A stretch of DNA of 64,000 bases, taken from positions 1,302,001-1,366,000 of the forward strand of contig BRXU01000008.1 in assembly GCA_030267565.1 (NCBI GenBank), read 5' to 3'. The notes under the pieces were generated by a model, which made no database searches, was not told the origin of the DNA, and saw only the letters and a program-made list of their open reading frames with translations. Position 1 is the stretch's first letter. Every line of letters begins with the position of its first letter. A program made the position numbers and the translations under genes. Of the stretch, positions 1 to 12,000 are shown one piece after another. Origin of the DNA: Pleodorina starrii. Taxonomy: Eukaryota > Chlorophyta > Chlorophyceae > Chlamydomonadales > Volvocaceae.

Positions 1-3000
1 GGCCCAGCCCACGTCCCAAATCGCTCGGGCGTCCTCGAGCGTTGCATATCGCCCATTTGTCATCGCAGATGAGTATCCGCAGAGCGGCAGCGGAGGCGCT
101 GGGGGGGGGGCGGGGAACGTGTCCGACGTGTTTGTCTGATGGGTAGACTCCCGGTACCGTGAGGAGCCTTTCAATGAACCCCGGAAGGACTGACGCCCGG
201 ACGAAGCCCGGAAGGAATGAAGCGGCCGCGTTTGCTGTCACCATTTGGGGCAGTTCCGGCCCCGAATCTGGGGAGGGCCAGGGGCAGGTGGAGGGCCCTC
301 AGCTCACCCGGGCTATGGAGATGTTGACACGCACGTCCTGGAGGGGGATGCAGCGGTGGGCAAGGCGGGGATAAGGGGTGGGAAGGTGTAAAGGCGGAGA
401 TTCAGGGGGTAAGAAGTGATACCGCAGCGGAGACGGAGACGGCGTTCAGGGGGACGTGTCGGGCGGGGGCGTGTGCGGATGGATCTGTATACACGTGCAG
501 CGACATTCACACAGTGGGCGTGCTGGGGCCTGGAGGACAAGATACCGTACGGTACCCTCCACGGTACGACGGTACGACGGTACGACATGACGGAACTACA
601 TGCGGTACACCCACTAGGCATAGGCTCCGGCCTACCCGTGGAACCAACACTTCCCCACCCCCCACCCCCCCACACACACATACGGTACCACCACCACCAT
701 CACACCACACACACCGACCCACCGACCCACCGACTCACCGCGAGTGTAGGGACCTGGTACGTGGGTGCCCCCGAGGAGAAGAACAGCGGAGGCAGCCACA
801 GCACCAGCAGCAGCGCAACCAGCGCCAGGAAGCCCTGAGAGCCGGAGGGCGGTTGGGCGGCAAGAGGGGGAGTGTTCGACTGGCAGCTTGCCGACACAAA
901 CCCTTCTATTTTTGCCCACCCTCCCTCTCCCAGTTGCGTAGGCCGCCCGCCTCTCCTCTCTCCCCAACCTCCCTCTCTCTCCCCAACCAGAGCAGCTCAC
1001 CACCTTCCCCTCCCCCTTCATCGTACCTGCAGGAACTTGACGTATCGGGGCACCCGCTGGCCCAGCCGCCGACCCCGCCGCTCCCTGAGTCGGGGAATGG
1101 GTGGGAGGACGCAACAGAAATCTTTATGACATCAGAGGCCTCCCAAACATCAAGGGAGTTTGGTCTAGTGGTATGATTCTCGCTTAGGGTGCGAGAGGTC
1201 GTGGGTTCAATTCCCGCAACTCCCCATATGTCCTTTTTATTGTACATAAGGCAGAAACTTGTACAGGGCGTTTAATACTGCCTCAATGGTTGATTTTGGT
1301 CGCACCAAACACAAATTATTGCAGTTGAGGCCCCGAATCGCGCTGCCACCTCACACCCCTCCTCGCCCCTCCTCCCACCCTCCGTCACACTTGCCCGCCC
1401 AGCTGCTCACATGTTCCTGCACGTCGCCACGAACAGGCTGGAGCGGATGTCCTCCAGCTTGAGCCAGGAGTAGAAGTCCAGGCAGGTGCTGATGCACGTC
1501 CAGTCAAGAAGTGTACGGATCTCGTACAGGAATGGCACTGACATGGGAGAGGGAGATTGCGGGGTTGGGTGCGGGGTGCGGCACGTGGGCGGAGCTGATC
1601 AAGAGACGGATCGGTTAGCTTCAGCTAGGGTCGAAGCAACCAAGTGGCCTGAGGGATGTCGGGTGAGTATCTGAGTAAAGGCGAGAGTGAGGAAGAGGAC
1701 GGATGTGGAGCGGGCACCTCTATGGCTCCGCTCATTTACCGTATTATACACCCTTATCCCCCCCCTTCGCTCGTGACCCCTCCCCCGATCCCTAAGCTCT
1801 CTCCGTCCAGCCGGGTCGCCTCGGCTACCGATTCGCAGCCATCTTTTATGCCCTCCCCCCCCCCCCCGCGAGCCCCCACTGACGCGCGTAGAAGACGTTG
1901 AACGCCAGGCTGTGCGCCCAATCCGCGCGCCGGTAGAAGAACGACGAGTGGCGGCCGCCGCCGCCCGGCCCCGGCGAGCTGAGCGGCGGGAACCCGTCCC
2001 GCAGCTGCAGCGCCCCCAGCACCAGCCCGCCGCAGCGCAGCGCCACGAACACACGCAGGTGCCGCCGCACGCCCGCCTCCGCCGCCGCCACCGCCGCGTC
2101 GCCGCCGCCGCCGCCGCCGCCTCCGAAACCGCCGGCTCCGAAACCGAGGCCCTCTGAGGCGGCGACGGACGCCCAGAAGGCGCGCAGGCACCATCCGAGG
2201 ACGAGGCTCATGGATGCGATGTGCAGCGTCATCTTGGCTAGGGGCCAGCCCAGCATGTAGACGGCTCGCTCCGAAACCATGATGGCGAAGAGGAGCATTA
2301 GCGCGGCCAGGTAGTCCAGGGGCAGCCTGGGGTAGCCCGGGAGGGAGGGAGGGAGGGAGGGAGGGAGGGAGGGAGGGAGGGAGGGAGGGAGGGAGGGAGG
2401 GAGGGAGGGAGGGAGGGAGGGAGGGAGGGAGGGAGGGAGGGAGGGAGGGAGGGAGGGAGGGAGGGAGGGAGGGAGGGAGGGAGGGAGGGAGGGAGGGAGG
2501 GAGGGAGGGAGGGAGGGAGGGAGGGAGGGAGGGAGGGAGGGAGGGAGGGAGGGAGGGAGGGAGGGAGGGAGGGAGGGAGGGAGGGAGGGAGGGAGGGAGG
2601 GAGGGAGGGAGGGAGGGAGGGAGGGAGGGAGGGAGGGAGGGAGGGAGGGAGGGAGGGAGGGAGGGAGGGAGGGAGGGAGGGAGGGAGGGAGGGAGGGAGG
2701 GAGGGAGGGAGGGAGGGAGGGAGGGAGGGAGGGAGGGAGGGAGGGAGGGAGGGAGGGAGGGAGGGAGGGAGGGAGGGAGGGAGGGAGGGAGGGAGGGAGG
2801 GAGGGAGGGAGGGAGGGAGGGAGGGAGGGAGGGAGGGAGGGAGGGAGGGAGGGAGGGAGGGAGGGAGGGAGGGAGGGAGGGAGGGAGGGAGGGAGGGAGG
2901 GAGGGAGGGAGGGAGGGAGGGAGGGAGGGAGGGAGGGAGGGAGGGAGGGAGGGAGGGAGGGAGGGAGGGAGGGAGGGAGGGAGGGAGGGAGGGAGGGAGG

Positions 3001-6000
3001 GAGGGAGGGAGGGAGGGAGGGAGGGAGGGAGGGAGGGAGGGAGGGAGGGAGGGAGGGAGGGAGGGAGGGAGGGAGGGAGGGAGGGAGGGAGGGAGGGAGG
3101 GAGGGAGGGAGGGAGGGAGGGAGGGAGGGAGGGAGGGAGGGAGGGAGGGAGGGAGGGAGGGAGGGAGGGAGGGAGGGAGGGAGGGAGGGAGGGAGGGAGG
3201 GAGGGAGGGAGGGAGGGAGGGAGGGAGGGAGGGAGGGAGGGAGGGAGGGAGGGAGGGAGGGAGGGAGGGAGGGAGGGAGGGAGGGAGGGAGGGAGGGAGG
3301 GAGGGAGGGAGGGAGGGAGGGAGGGAGGGAGGGAGGGAGGGAGGGAGGGAGGGAGGGAGGGAGGGAGGGAGGGAGGGAGGGAGGGAGGGAGGGAGGGAGG
3401 GAGGGAGGGAGGGAGGGAGGGAGGGAGGGAGGGGATTAAGGAGGGGAAGAAAAGATGAAACCGCAGCAGATGGAACCGAGGCGACGCAAGCGCAAGGGGA
3501 AGGGGACGGGAGCTAGGGGAGGGAAGGGAAGGAAACGGATGGGAGCAAGGGGAAGGCGGAGGGAAGGGGGGGGGTGCGGGTGACAAGGCGGGGCGGGGGG
3601 GCGGTGTAGCGGCACATACACACGCGCACACACACGCACGCACACACACACACGCATCCGCACGCAGGCAGCCAAGCGCACCTTCGGTCCACGTCCGTGA
3701 TGTCCGCGAGGCTGCGAGCCGACGACACCACCAGCTGATAAAATACCAGCGCGTACATAAAGGAGATGAGATCCAGTACGGCCGTGGGGCCGTACAGATC
3801 TCGCGGTGGCTTGCTGTAGCTCTCCACCGACTGGATCGGCGGCAGGCCCGCCGGCTCAGTCAGGTGCAGCTGCGGCGGCGGCGGCGGCGGCGGCGGCGGC
3901 AGCGGGTCCGGCTCCGCCGCGCCGACGCCGGAGGCGACAGAGACGACGGAGCCGACGCTGCTCTGCCGGCGATGCGACGGCGATGCGCCGCTGCCGCCGC
4001 CGCTGCCGCCGGCGGCGGCGGCGGATGGCACCCTTCGGTGGCGGAGGCCGGTTTCGCCGCTGCGGGGGAGCGTCGGCGGCGGCAGTGGGTGCGGCGGAGG
4101 CGGGCTGGGGTCGACGGCAGCGACAGCGGCCTGCTGGCCGCCGCCGCCGCTGACGCCGCTGCGTCGGCTGCCGGCGCCGCCACCGCCGCCGCCGCCGCCG
4201 CTGGTCGGCTGTCTGCCGACATAGGGCGGCACCGGGGCCGGCTGTCGCTGCCTGTCCATTCAGTGCAGCCAAACCGGGCAGGGGACGCGGGGGAATGAAG
4301 CAAGGAACGCGAGAGGGGCGACGGCGAGGGGTTATGGTTTTTTGGGTTTTAGAAAGGTGCATTCGATGCACCTCCGGGTTCGTAGTCGGCCCTGGAGTCG
4401 GAGTCGGAGTCGGGGTCAGGGCCACCCCGCTCCCCCCCCTCTGGGGAGTCAGGGCAGGGCTGGAGCTCGGGTTGGGGCTCGGTTTCTAAGTCCAAAGCAA
4501 CATGTCCCCCCTCCCCCTCCCCCCGGCCCCACGTCTTGAGCACTTCGGCGCAATAGCGCAACACAACCGCCACATCCTGAGCCGGGGTGGGGCTGATCTG
4601 GGCCGACTCCTCGGCCCCTGGGGCATCCGCGTCTGCCGCCGGCGGGCGCGGCACCACCTCCAGCAGCACATGTACGGCAGTACGGGATACGACAGGATCA
4701 TGCTGCAGTCGCAGCTGCGGCAGGCTATAGCGTGCAAGCCGGGCGATTGTGGCCGAGTCGGCGGCGGCCGCCGCAGGGCGGAGAGCACGGCCCTCCTCCT
4801 CCTCTGCCGCCGCCGCTGCCGCTGCCCCGGTGTAGTCATCGTTCTCCTCCTCCTCCTCCTCCGTGTCGCTGTCTCCGCCGTCGTCCGCGATTCCCTCAAT
4901 CTGCACCATCATCATAACGGAGCAGCGGCCCCCCGAGCCCCGACCCACACAACGGCACGAACGCTGTACTTAGCGCTTTGAAGAAGGCGCTGGGGGACGC
5001 GGGGCGATGGGCAGTCCCTGGAGGGTGGAGCCCACCGGAGGCACTTCGCGCCGTGTCGCTGTCCCCGCCGTCGACACAGCACGTGGACCCATGTACGGGA
5101 AGCGGAGAGCGGAACTGCTAGAGAGGCAGGGGCAAAGCACTGCGCGGGCGCCGGTGACTTCCTCCCGCCAAACAACAAATTAGCCTGCGATACGGCAACC
5201 AAGGTCGGCTCCTCCACCTCTCACCTCCCAGGACGTCGACCTCCGCCGCCGCCGCCGCCCCTGCCGCCGCCACGCCGCCGCCTCACTCCTCAGCCTCGCC
5301 AGCCGCTGCCCGTGCTCGTATACAGCCCCCAGCAGCTGCTGCAATCCATCCACCAGCTGCTGCCCCTGGATCACGCCGTACGTGCCGTACGACGCACGTC
5401 CCACGGCCGCCGGTGCCTCCGCCGCCAGCAGCGGCCACTGCCCGTCGGAAACCGCACCCTCCGCGCCCTCCGCCGCCGCCTCGACGCCATACGCCTCCGG
5501 CGGCGGCGGCTCCGCCGCCGCGTCGCCGCCTGGCGGCAGCGGCGGCGGCAGCGCCACTGGGGCGGACGCCGCCGACGCCGACAGGTGTGACGGCGGGCCG
5601 GCGGCGGCGGCCGCCGCAGCCGCTGGAGGCGACGGCGGCGGCGGCCGCGGCGGCAGGCCCACGGCGCGCTCCACCGCCGCCGCCGCCGCCGCTGGCGCCT
5701 GTGCTGGTTGCGGGGGCGTCAGGCCGCGAGGTCGCGGTGGCGGCGGCGGAAGTGCCAGCTGCAGTTTGACCCAATGGGGCCCCAACTCGTGTTGGGAGGT
5801 CGCCGTACTGGCAGCCAGGGGTCAGGGGTAGCGGTGGGGAGGAGGGCCAGCAAGCCGGGAGGGAGGGAGGGAGGAAGGCGGGGAGGGATCAACGATCAAG
5901 ATGATGACATCACGGCGAGTGGCGAGTGGGGGAGGGGTTGATGCTGGCGCTCAGCCGCGCTTCGCTCGCTCACTCACCCGTACACATGCGCCAGGTGCAG

Positions 6001-9000
6001 CGCCAGCCGGCGGACCGCCGCCACACCGCGCCGCAGCTGCAGCTGCAGCCACCGGAAAGACAGCGTCGGCGGCGGAGCCGCGTCGGCGGCCGCCGCCACC
6101 GCCGCCGCCCGCTGCTGTCCCTGCTGCTGTCCCCCCTCGCCCGGCGTCGCTGCCGCCGCCTGCAGGATCTGTCTCTGTCTCTGCGGCGGGTGTGGTTGGG
6201 GTGCTACAGCTGCGTACACGGTGTCTAGGCTGTAGCTGTGTACCAGGGTGGTGAGGTAGGTGATAAAGAGGAGCAGGCAGCTGGAGGGCTCGGAGTGGAG
6301 ACCCAAGAGCTGGGGGGTGTGGAGGGGAGAAGGGGAGGAAAGGGCGTAGGGCGGGGAGGGGCGTAGGGCGGGAATGAATGTAGAGCGGGGAAGGCGTGGT
6401 GAGGCGATACGTGGCATGGTATCCACGGTATGTCGTACTTTCCGTACCGGTGAGTAACATGTGTTCCCAACGCAACGGACTCGACGCCGAGGGGTTCGCA
6501 GCGCCCGGACATGCCGTACCTGAGCCCTGTACAGCCATGAGCCCAGGGATGTCGTACCTGAACCCTGTACAGGAAGCCCCGCCGACCAAACACCCACAGG
6601 CAGCTGGGGCCCCCCGCGCCGGCGTCGGTGGAGTCAGCGCACAGGCAGCGGCCCAACACCAGATAGGAGTACTGCAGGATCAGGACGCCCTCCGTGTACA
6701 GCAGCGCCGCCTGCAGTACAGCGGCAGTACACGCGGACCGGCCACGGCAGTACGGCACGATATACGGTACGGTACGAACGGACGCGGGATTCACACACAG
6801 TACGCGCGGCGTAGTTGCCCGTGTGTGTGCGCCCTTCCGCTTCCCCTGCGGACGGACAAGTCCCCCCGTGCTGTCGGGGCGATCAAAAGCACAAACAAAA
6901 CAAAATTACCAACACCGTAAGTGGCGTGTGGGGCCTCGAGCGGATGCGCCTCTCGGACCTCTTATCTTGAGAATCTATGTAACATGTAATTATAATTATT
7001 TAAGAAAAACCGAAACTTTCTGGAACCTCAAGAATCTCGCGAGTCTCGCGAATATCGCGAATATCGGGGATCTCGGATCTCCCCAGCCTCACCTGCCAGT
7101 ATTGCCGCGGTTTACGCGGTAGCAACAGGCCGTACAGCGCCAAGCTGAGCGGCATCACGGCCGCCACCACCGACATGTCTGACAGGAACAACAGCAGGTA
7201 GGCCGCGTAACACGTGTACGAATCGTCGTCCAGCCGCCGCCGCTGCGCCGCCGCCGCCAGCGGCGCCACCAGCTTGCCGTACAGCCAAACGAACAGCGGC
7301 GGCCACGATAGCCGCCGCGCCGGCGGCCGCCGGCCCGCGCCGCCGCCGTAGCTGAGCCGCCCCAGCCGCTCCTCAGATCGCGGCGGCGGCGGCGGCGGCA
7401 GCGCAGGCTGGATCTCCGTTGACGCGCCGCCGACGTCGGAGGTACGGCGCTCGCGCGGCTCCGCCGCCCCGGATGCTGACGTCAGGGTCTCCGCCGAGGC
7501 GTGGCGGCGGTGTACGGCACCAGCCACGCCGCCGCCGCTGTCACCACCGCCGCCGCCGCCGCTTCGATGCTGCTGAATGAGCTCCGAAACGTCAGCCCCG
7601 GTGGCGCCTGCCCGCGTCGCGGAGGACGGCGCTGCCGGCGGCGGCGGCGGCGGTGCCGGCGGCGGCGGCCGGGCCTCAGGCTCCTGGCGGTGCCCCGCCG
7701 TGGGCCCCAGGTCCGCGTGGGAACGGGAGCGGCGGGGCGCGAGGGCCGGGGCGGCGTCCGCTTCGGCGTCCAGATCCTGCGGCGCGGGGAGTCCGGCGGC
7801 GCCGCTCAGGGGCTCGCATCCAGGTCACGGAAAGTACGGTACCAGCCCCCCGCCCCCCCGACCTCCCTCCCGCCCGTCCCCACGTCCCGTCCCGCCCGGG
7901 CACGTTGACGGCGCCTGGCGACCCGTCGAGTACACGGACCCCTCGAGTACACGGACCCCGGTCCTTCTCTTGCTTCCCTTGCTGACCCTTGCACGTGTGG
8001 CTCTTGAATCTGCCTAACAGAGCCACACGTGATACCACCATCTGCCCTCCTGTGGGGGACTCGGACACTGTCAGGGTCAGGGTCACCGAGACACTGACAG
8101 GAACATGGACTATGACGCATGCTCGCCCCGCCCTGATGCCCCACCTGGCCTGCCCCGCCCCGCCCCCACACCCACCCTTGCCAGGCTGGTAGCCCTGCCG
8201 AAGGGGCCATAACGGTCCACACTGGGGCTTTGGCTGGCGCCGCCGCCGCCACCGCCGCCGCCGCGGCGGCGGCGGCTCGCGCCCGATTCCAGGCCGGCGC
8301 CCGCCGCCGCCGCCGCCGCCACGTCCGACAGATCCACGTCTCGGTCGAGCAGGTCAGCTAGATATGCCACCGTCGGGCCGCCGGCACCAGCGCCAGCGCC
8401 GGCGCCGCCGCCAGCGCCAGGTGCCGTACCGCGCAACGCGCGGTAGTATGCCGCCAGCGCGGCGGCGTGGCCGTTGCCGCCATCATCGTCGTCGTCGCCG
8501 TCTCGCGCCAGGGAGGGAGCTTCGGTCGCCGCCGCGTCGCCTGCATGTCGCCCCGCAGCAGCCGCAATCGGTACACGGCACGGGGCGGATGTACGGCATT
8601 GCGGCGCGGTGTGTGTCGAGGGGGTGCCTTTTCGCAGACCATCCCGTCCCTCTGCTGCGATATCTTCCTTTTTACCCCCCCCCAACCCGCGCCCTCAACC
8701 CCCTCCCCCTCCCCCACCACTTGGACTTCTTCCTCCCCCTCACCATACACCCCCACCACCACCCGCCCACCACCCGCTGCGGTATCATTTATTACCACCC
8801 GCCCCCCGCCCCCCCCCCAGTCCCCACCCGGTGACAGCAGCAGCGCCTTGAGCATGCGGATCCGCCGCGACCGCACCGCCCTCGCCTGGCTGGCGTCACT
8901 CGCGCCGCGCGCCGCCGCCTCGCGCGACCGCACCGCCTCCTGCCGCAGCGCCGCCACGTGATGCCGCCGGCCCGCCGCCGCCACCGCCGCCACCGCCGCA

Positions 9001-12000
9001 AACAGTCCCGAGCGCAACACCCGCACGTACAGCCGCAGCATCAGCCACACCACCACATCCGCCAGGACCGGCGAGTTGGCCAGGGCAGACCAGGGAGACC
9101 AAACACCGGCGGAGCCGGCGCCGCCGGCGGCGGCGGCGGACCAGGCGGCCAGCAGGCCGCGGTGGCGGCGGCGGCCGAAGGTCAACGACGACCCGTGGGC
9201 CACCCAGCCGCGGAGATCCATGTGGAGGAGATCCTCGTGCGTTCGGTCCAGGAGGGCCGCTGCCGCGGAGGTGAGGGCGGCGCGGCCGGGCTGCAGCTGG
9301 CACAAACCCATCAAGCGGGGGAGGGTGCAGGCGGGGGCGGCGGCGGCGGGGCCGCCGTCGGTGCTGGTGGGCGCGAAGGTGCAGGGCAGGGCCCAGGAGG
9401 CCCCCAGAAGCAGCTCCCAGGGCGCCTGGCGGGGAAGGCGGGGCGTGCGATGGTGTTCGCAGATACGCAGGCAGGCAGGCAGGGGAGATGGGGCGGAGAT
9501 GCGGTGATGTTTTTGCTTCAGGGATGACCAACAGGGGAGACCAGCAGTAATGTTGATGGTCGCTGCAACTAAGAGCCATGCAGGCAGGCAGGCAGGCAGG
9601 CAGGCAGGCAAGCTGTGGAGTGGGTTGGATGTAGGAAGGAGGCGGAGAGGAGGAGGAGGAGGAGGTTTCAAGTTCCTGTGAGGCCTAGCCGCTCGCCGGA
9701 GGGCTCTGCGCCGTGCGTCCACGACTCCATTCGGCTCCCTGCCGCCGCCATCGGCACCATTGATACCATCCACATCATATCTTCCGCCGCCCTTGACGCC
9801 AATCCGGTCCAAAGCCACCAACAAGTCGTGAAAGGCCCTCACGGCTTGCGGAGCCGCTACACCCACCAGGTGCAGCTCTAGCCCCGCGTGGCGCCCTGCC
9901 TGCCGTACACCCCCCCACTTGCCCCCAACTCGTTTTTCCGCCTGGGGTTTTTGTTTCGTCACCCGGGTCCCCCCTCGTCCTCGGGCCATCGTCCTCATCT
10001 GAATCTGGATCCCCGATCTGGTTTTCCTCCTCTTCTTTGATATTTTTATCTAGGATCCAGAATGTAGGATCTGGATCTGGATCTCACCTGGAACAGCCCC
10101 TCCAGCAGCAACACCAGGAAGTTGAATCCCACCAGCCGACCGAACAGCGCCCCGCCCGCACCGCCCGGGGCCGACAGCTCCTGGCGCCGCCGGAACAGCA
10201 GCAGGCAGTGCGCCAGATAGCCGGCACGCAGCAGGTCCCGCTGCACTGCCACCAGAGCCACCAGTGCAACCAGCAACACGTCACCGACGTGACGGACCTG
10301 CGGAGTGTGTGTATGGGGGGGGGGAGAAGCGGGAAGGGTCCGGGATGGGATGGGAGGGGCATGATGAGCGGGATGGGCGGATGGGCGGATGGGCGGATGG
10401 GCTGAGAGAGTGGGCGGATGGGCGGGATGGGGTTCAGGGAGTGATATGCTCCTTTATAAAATAATGAGTCACTGCGGACGTTGATGATCAAGCTGCGACA
10501 GCCGCTGAACCTCCGGAACTGTTAATGTTATCCCACCCATTCCCAAACTTTACCGGCGGGATGGGGTGTGTTTGCAGTGCGCGTGTGCGTGGGGGGTCAG
10601 GGGGTGGGGTATACGGGTTGTTACGTCGGGGAGGTGCGCAGAACTGGGGGCGGGGGATGGAGCACCACATAATCCAACCAAGCCGGTGTCATCTGCGCCA
10701 ACATCTGTTGGTCGGTTCGTGCCGCGTTGCGACGCGCTGCGCCGCGAAACCATGCAGCTGTGCCAGTACCGTCACCAGTGGCCCACGTCCGTCGCCAGCC
10801 GCACCCTCCTCCCTCCCTGTCCCCTCAGGCCCAGCTCCCTGCACCCTGACCACCCCACCTCACCCACCCACCTCACCAATCCACCTCACCCACCCACCCA
10901 CCCACCCACCCACCAGGTAGTAGCGGCCCCAGTCCAAGACGCCCCACTGCGGCTGAGCCCACGAAGCCACCGGAGCGAACAGCAGCGCAACGTCCGCGCC
11001 GCCACCTCCTTCACCTCCTCCACCACCTCCACCTCCGCCGCCGCTATCCATGCCGACAACCCTCAGCACTCGCCCCAGCCCCCCCGCCGGCGGCGGAACT
11101 TGGACCGCCTCCGGCCGCTGCAGCGCGGCGTATCCGACACCCTCTCCGGCGCCGCCACCCTCTTCCGCCCCCGCCCCCGCCGCCGTCGCCGCCGTCGCCG
11201 CCGCGTGCGGCGGCGGCGGCGGCGGCGGCAGCAGCGGCGCTTCCAGGTCGTTGCCGCCGCCGCCCTCCTCCTCACCACCACCGCTGGCGCCTGGCGCCGC
11301 GGCCCAGGCGGCCCGGCGCCACGGCAATACCCACAGGCCGCGGCCGCTGCTGCCGCCGCCAGGCCCCACCCCCGTCCCCGTCGCCACCCCTGCCCCCCGG
11401 CGGCTGAGCGGCCGCCCACCCGCGTCGTCGCCCGAGTCCAGGGGGGCCGCCAGCAGCGCCCCCTGCTGCTGCTGGAGCTGCTGCTGGAGCTGCCCCAGCT
11501 CCGTGTTTACCTGCAAGGTACGGCATTGTACGATGCCGTAGAATACCGTTGTTGACAACGCGTGGTCAGTCCGTTACGGAAACGAAGGGAAAAAAAGCGA
11601 CGAAAATCCGTGTGTGTCCGCTGGGCGCCTGCCTGCCTGCATGGGTCCTCCTTCGTGCGACTGAAGAGCAAACGGAGGCACCCCCCCCAACTGAACCCAA
11701 CCGAACCCACAGCTCATTCTAACCGAACCTAACCGAAAAGACCGGTAGCCTCACTCGCCTGCATGAGGCACGCCGCCAGGGCCCCGAACAGCGCCCAGGG
11801 CACCAGAGGCCCAACCGCCTGCAGCCCCAGCCACGCCGCCAGCACCGGCGGCAGGTGGGCGGCCTGAGAGGGGGGTGGGTAGGGCGGCGGGTGGCCCAGC
11901 GACGCCAGCAGCAGCCGCGGGAGGCCCACCCAGGCGCTGTACTGGTACAGCAGCAGGGCGCCCAGCAGGGGTAGTACGGCGTGGCGCCGTAGCTGCGCGT

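Noticed and set aside
514..1176. Long plus-strand open frames across the Piezo exons, here and at many sites to 20,500
   Set aside because: They are shadows caused by GC-rich trinucleotide runs. Only the minus frames give ordered Piezo motifs with matching intron phases.
1754..3649. A 631-codon minus-strand open frame of Leu-Pro-Pro-Ser repeats
   Set aside because: It is the translation of the (GGGA)n array, inside an intron. The real Piezo exon (1884-2326) is read in another frame.
9615..9866. Continuation of the Piezo frame past 9867 (RAFHDLLVALDRIGVKGG and on)
   Set aside because: It is open but unlike Piezo. A GTGGGT donor at 9866 lets the short exon join exon 14 in phase, so the rest is treated as intron. 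This choice is moderately uncertain.
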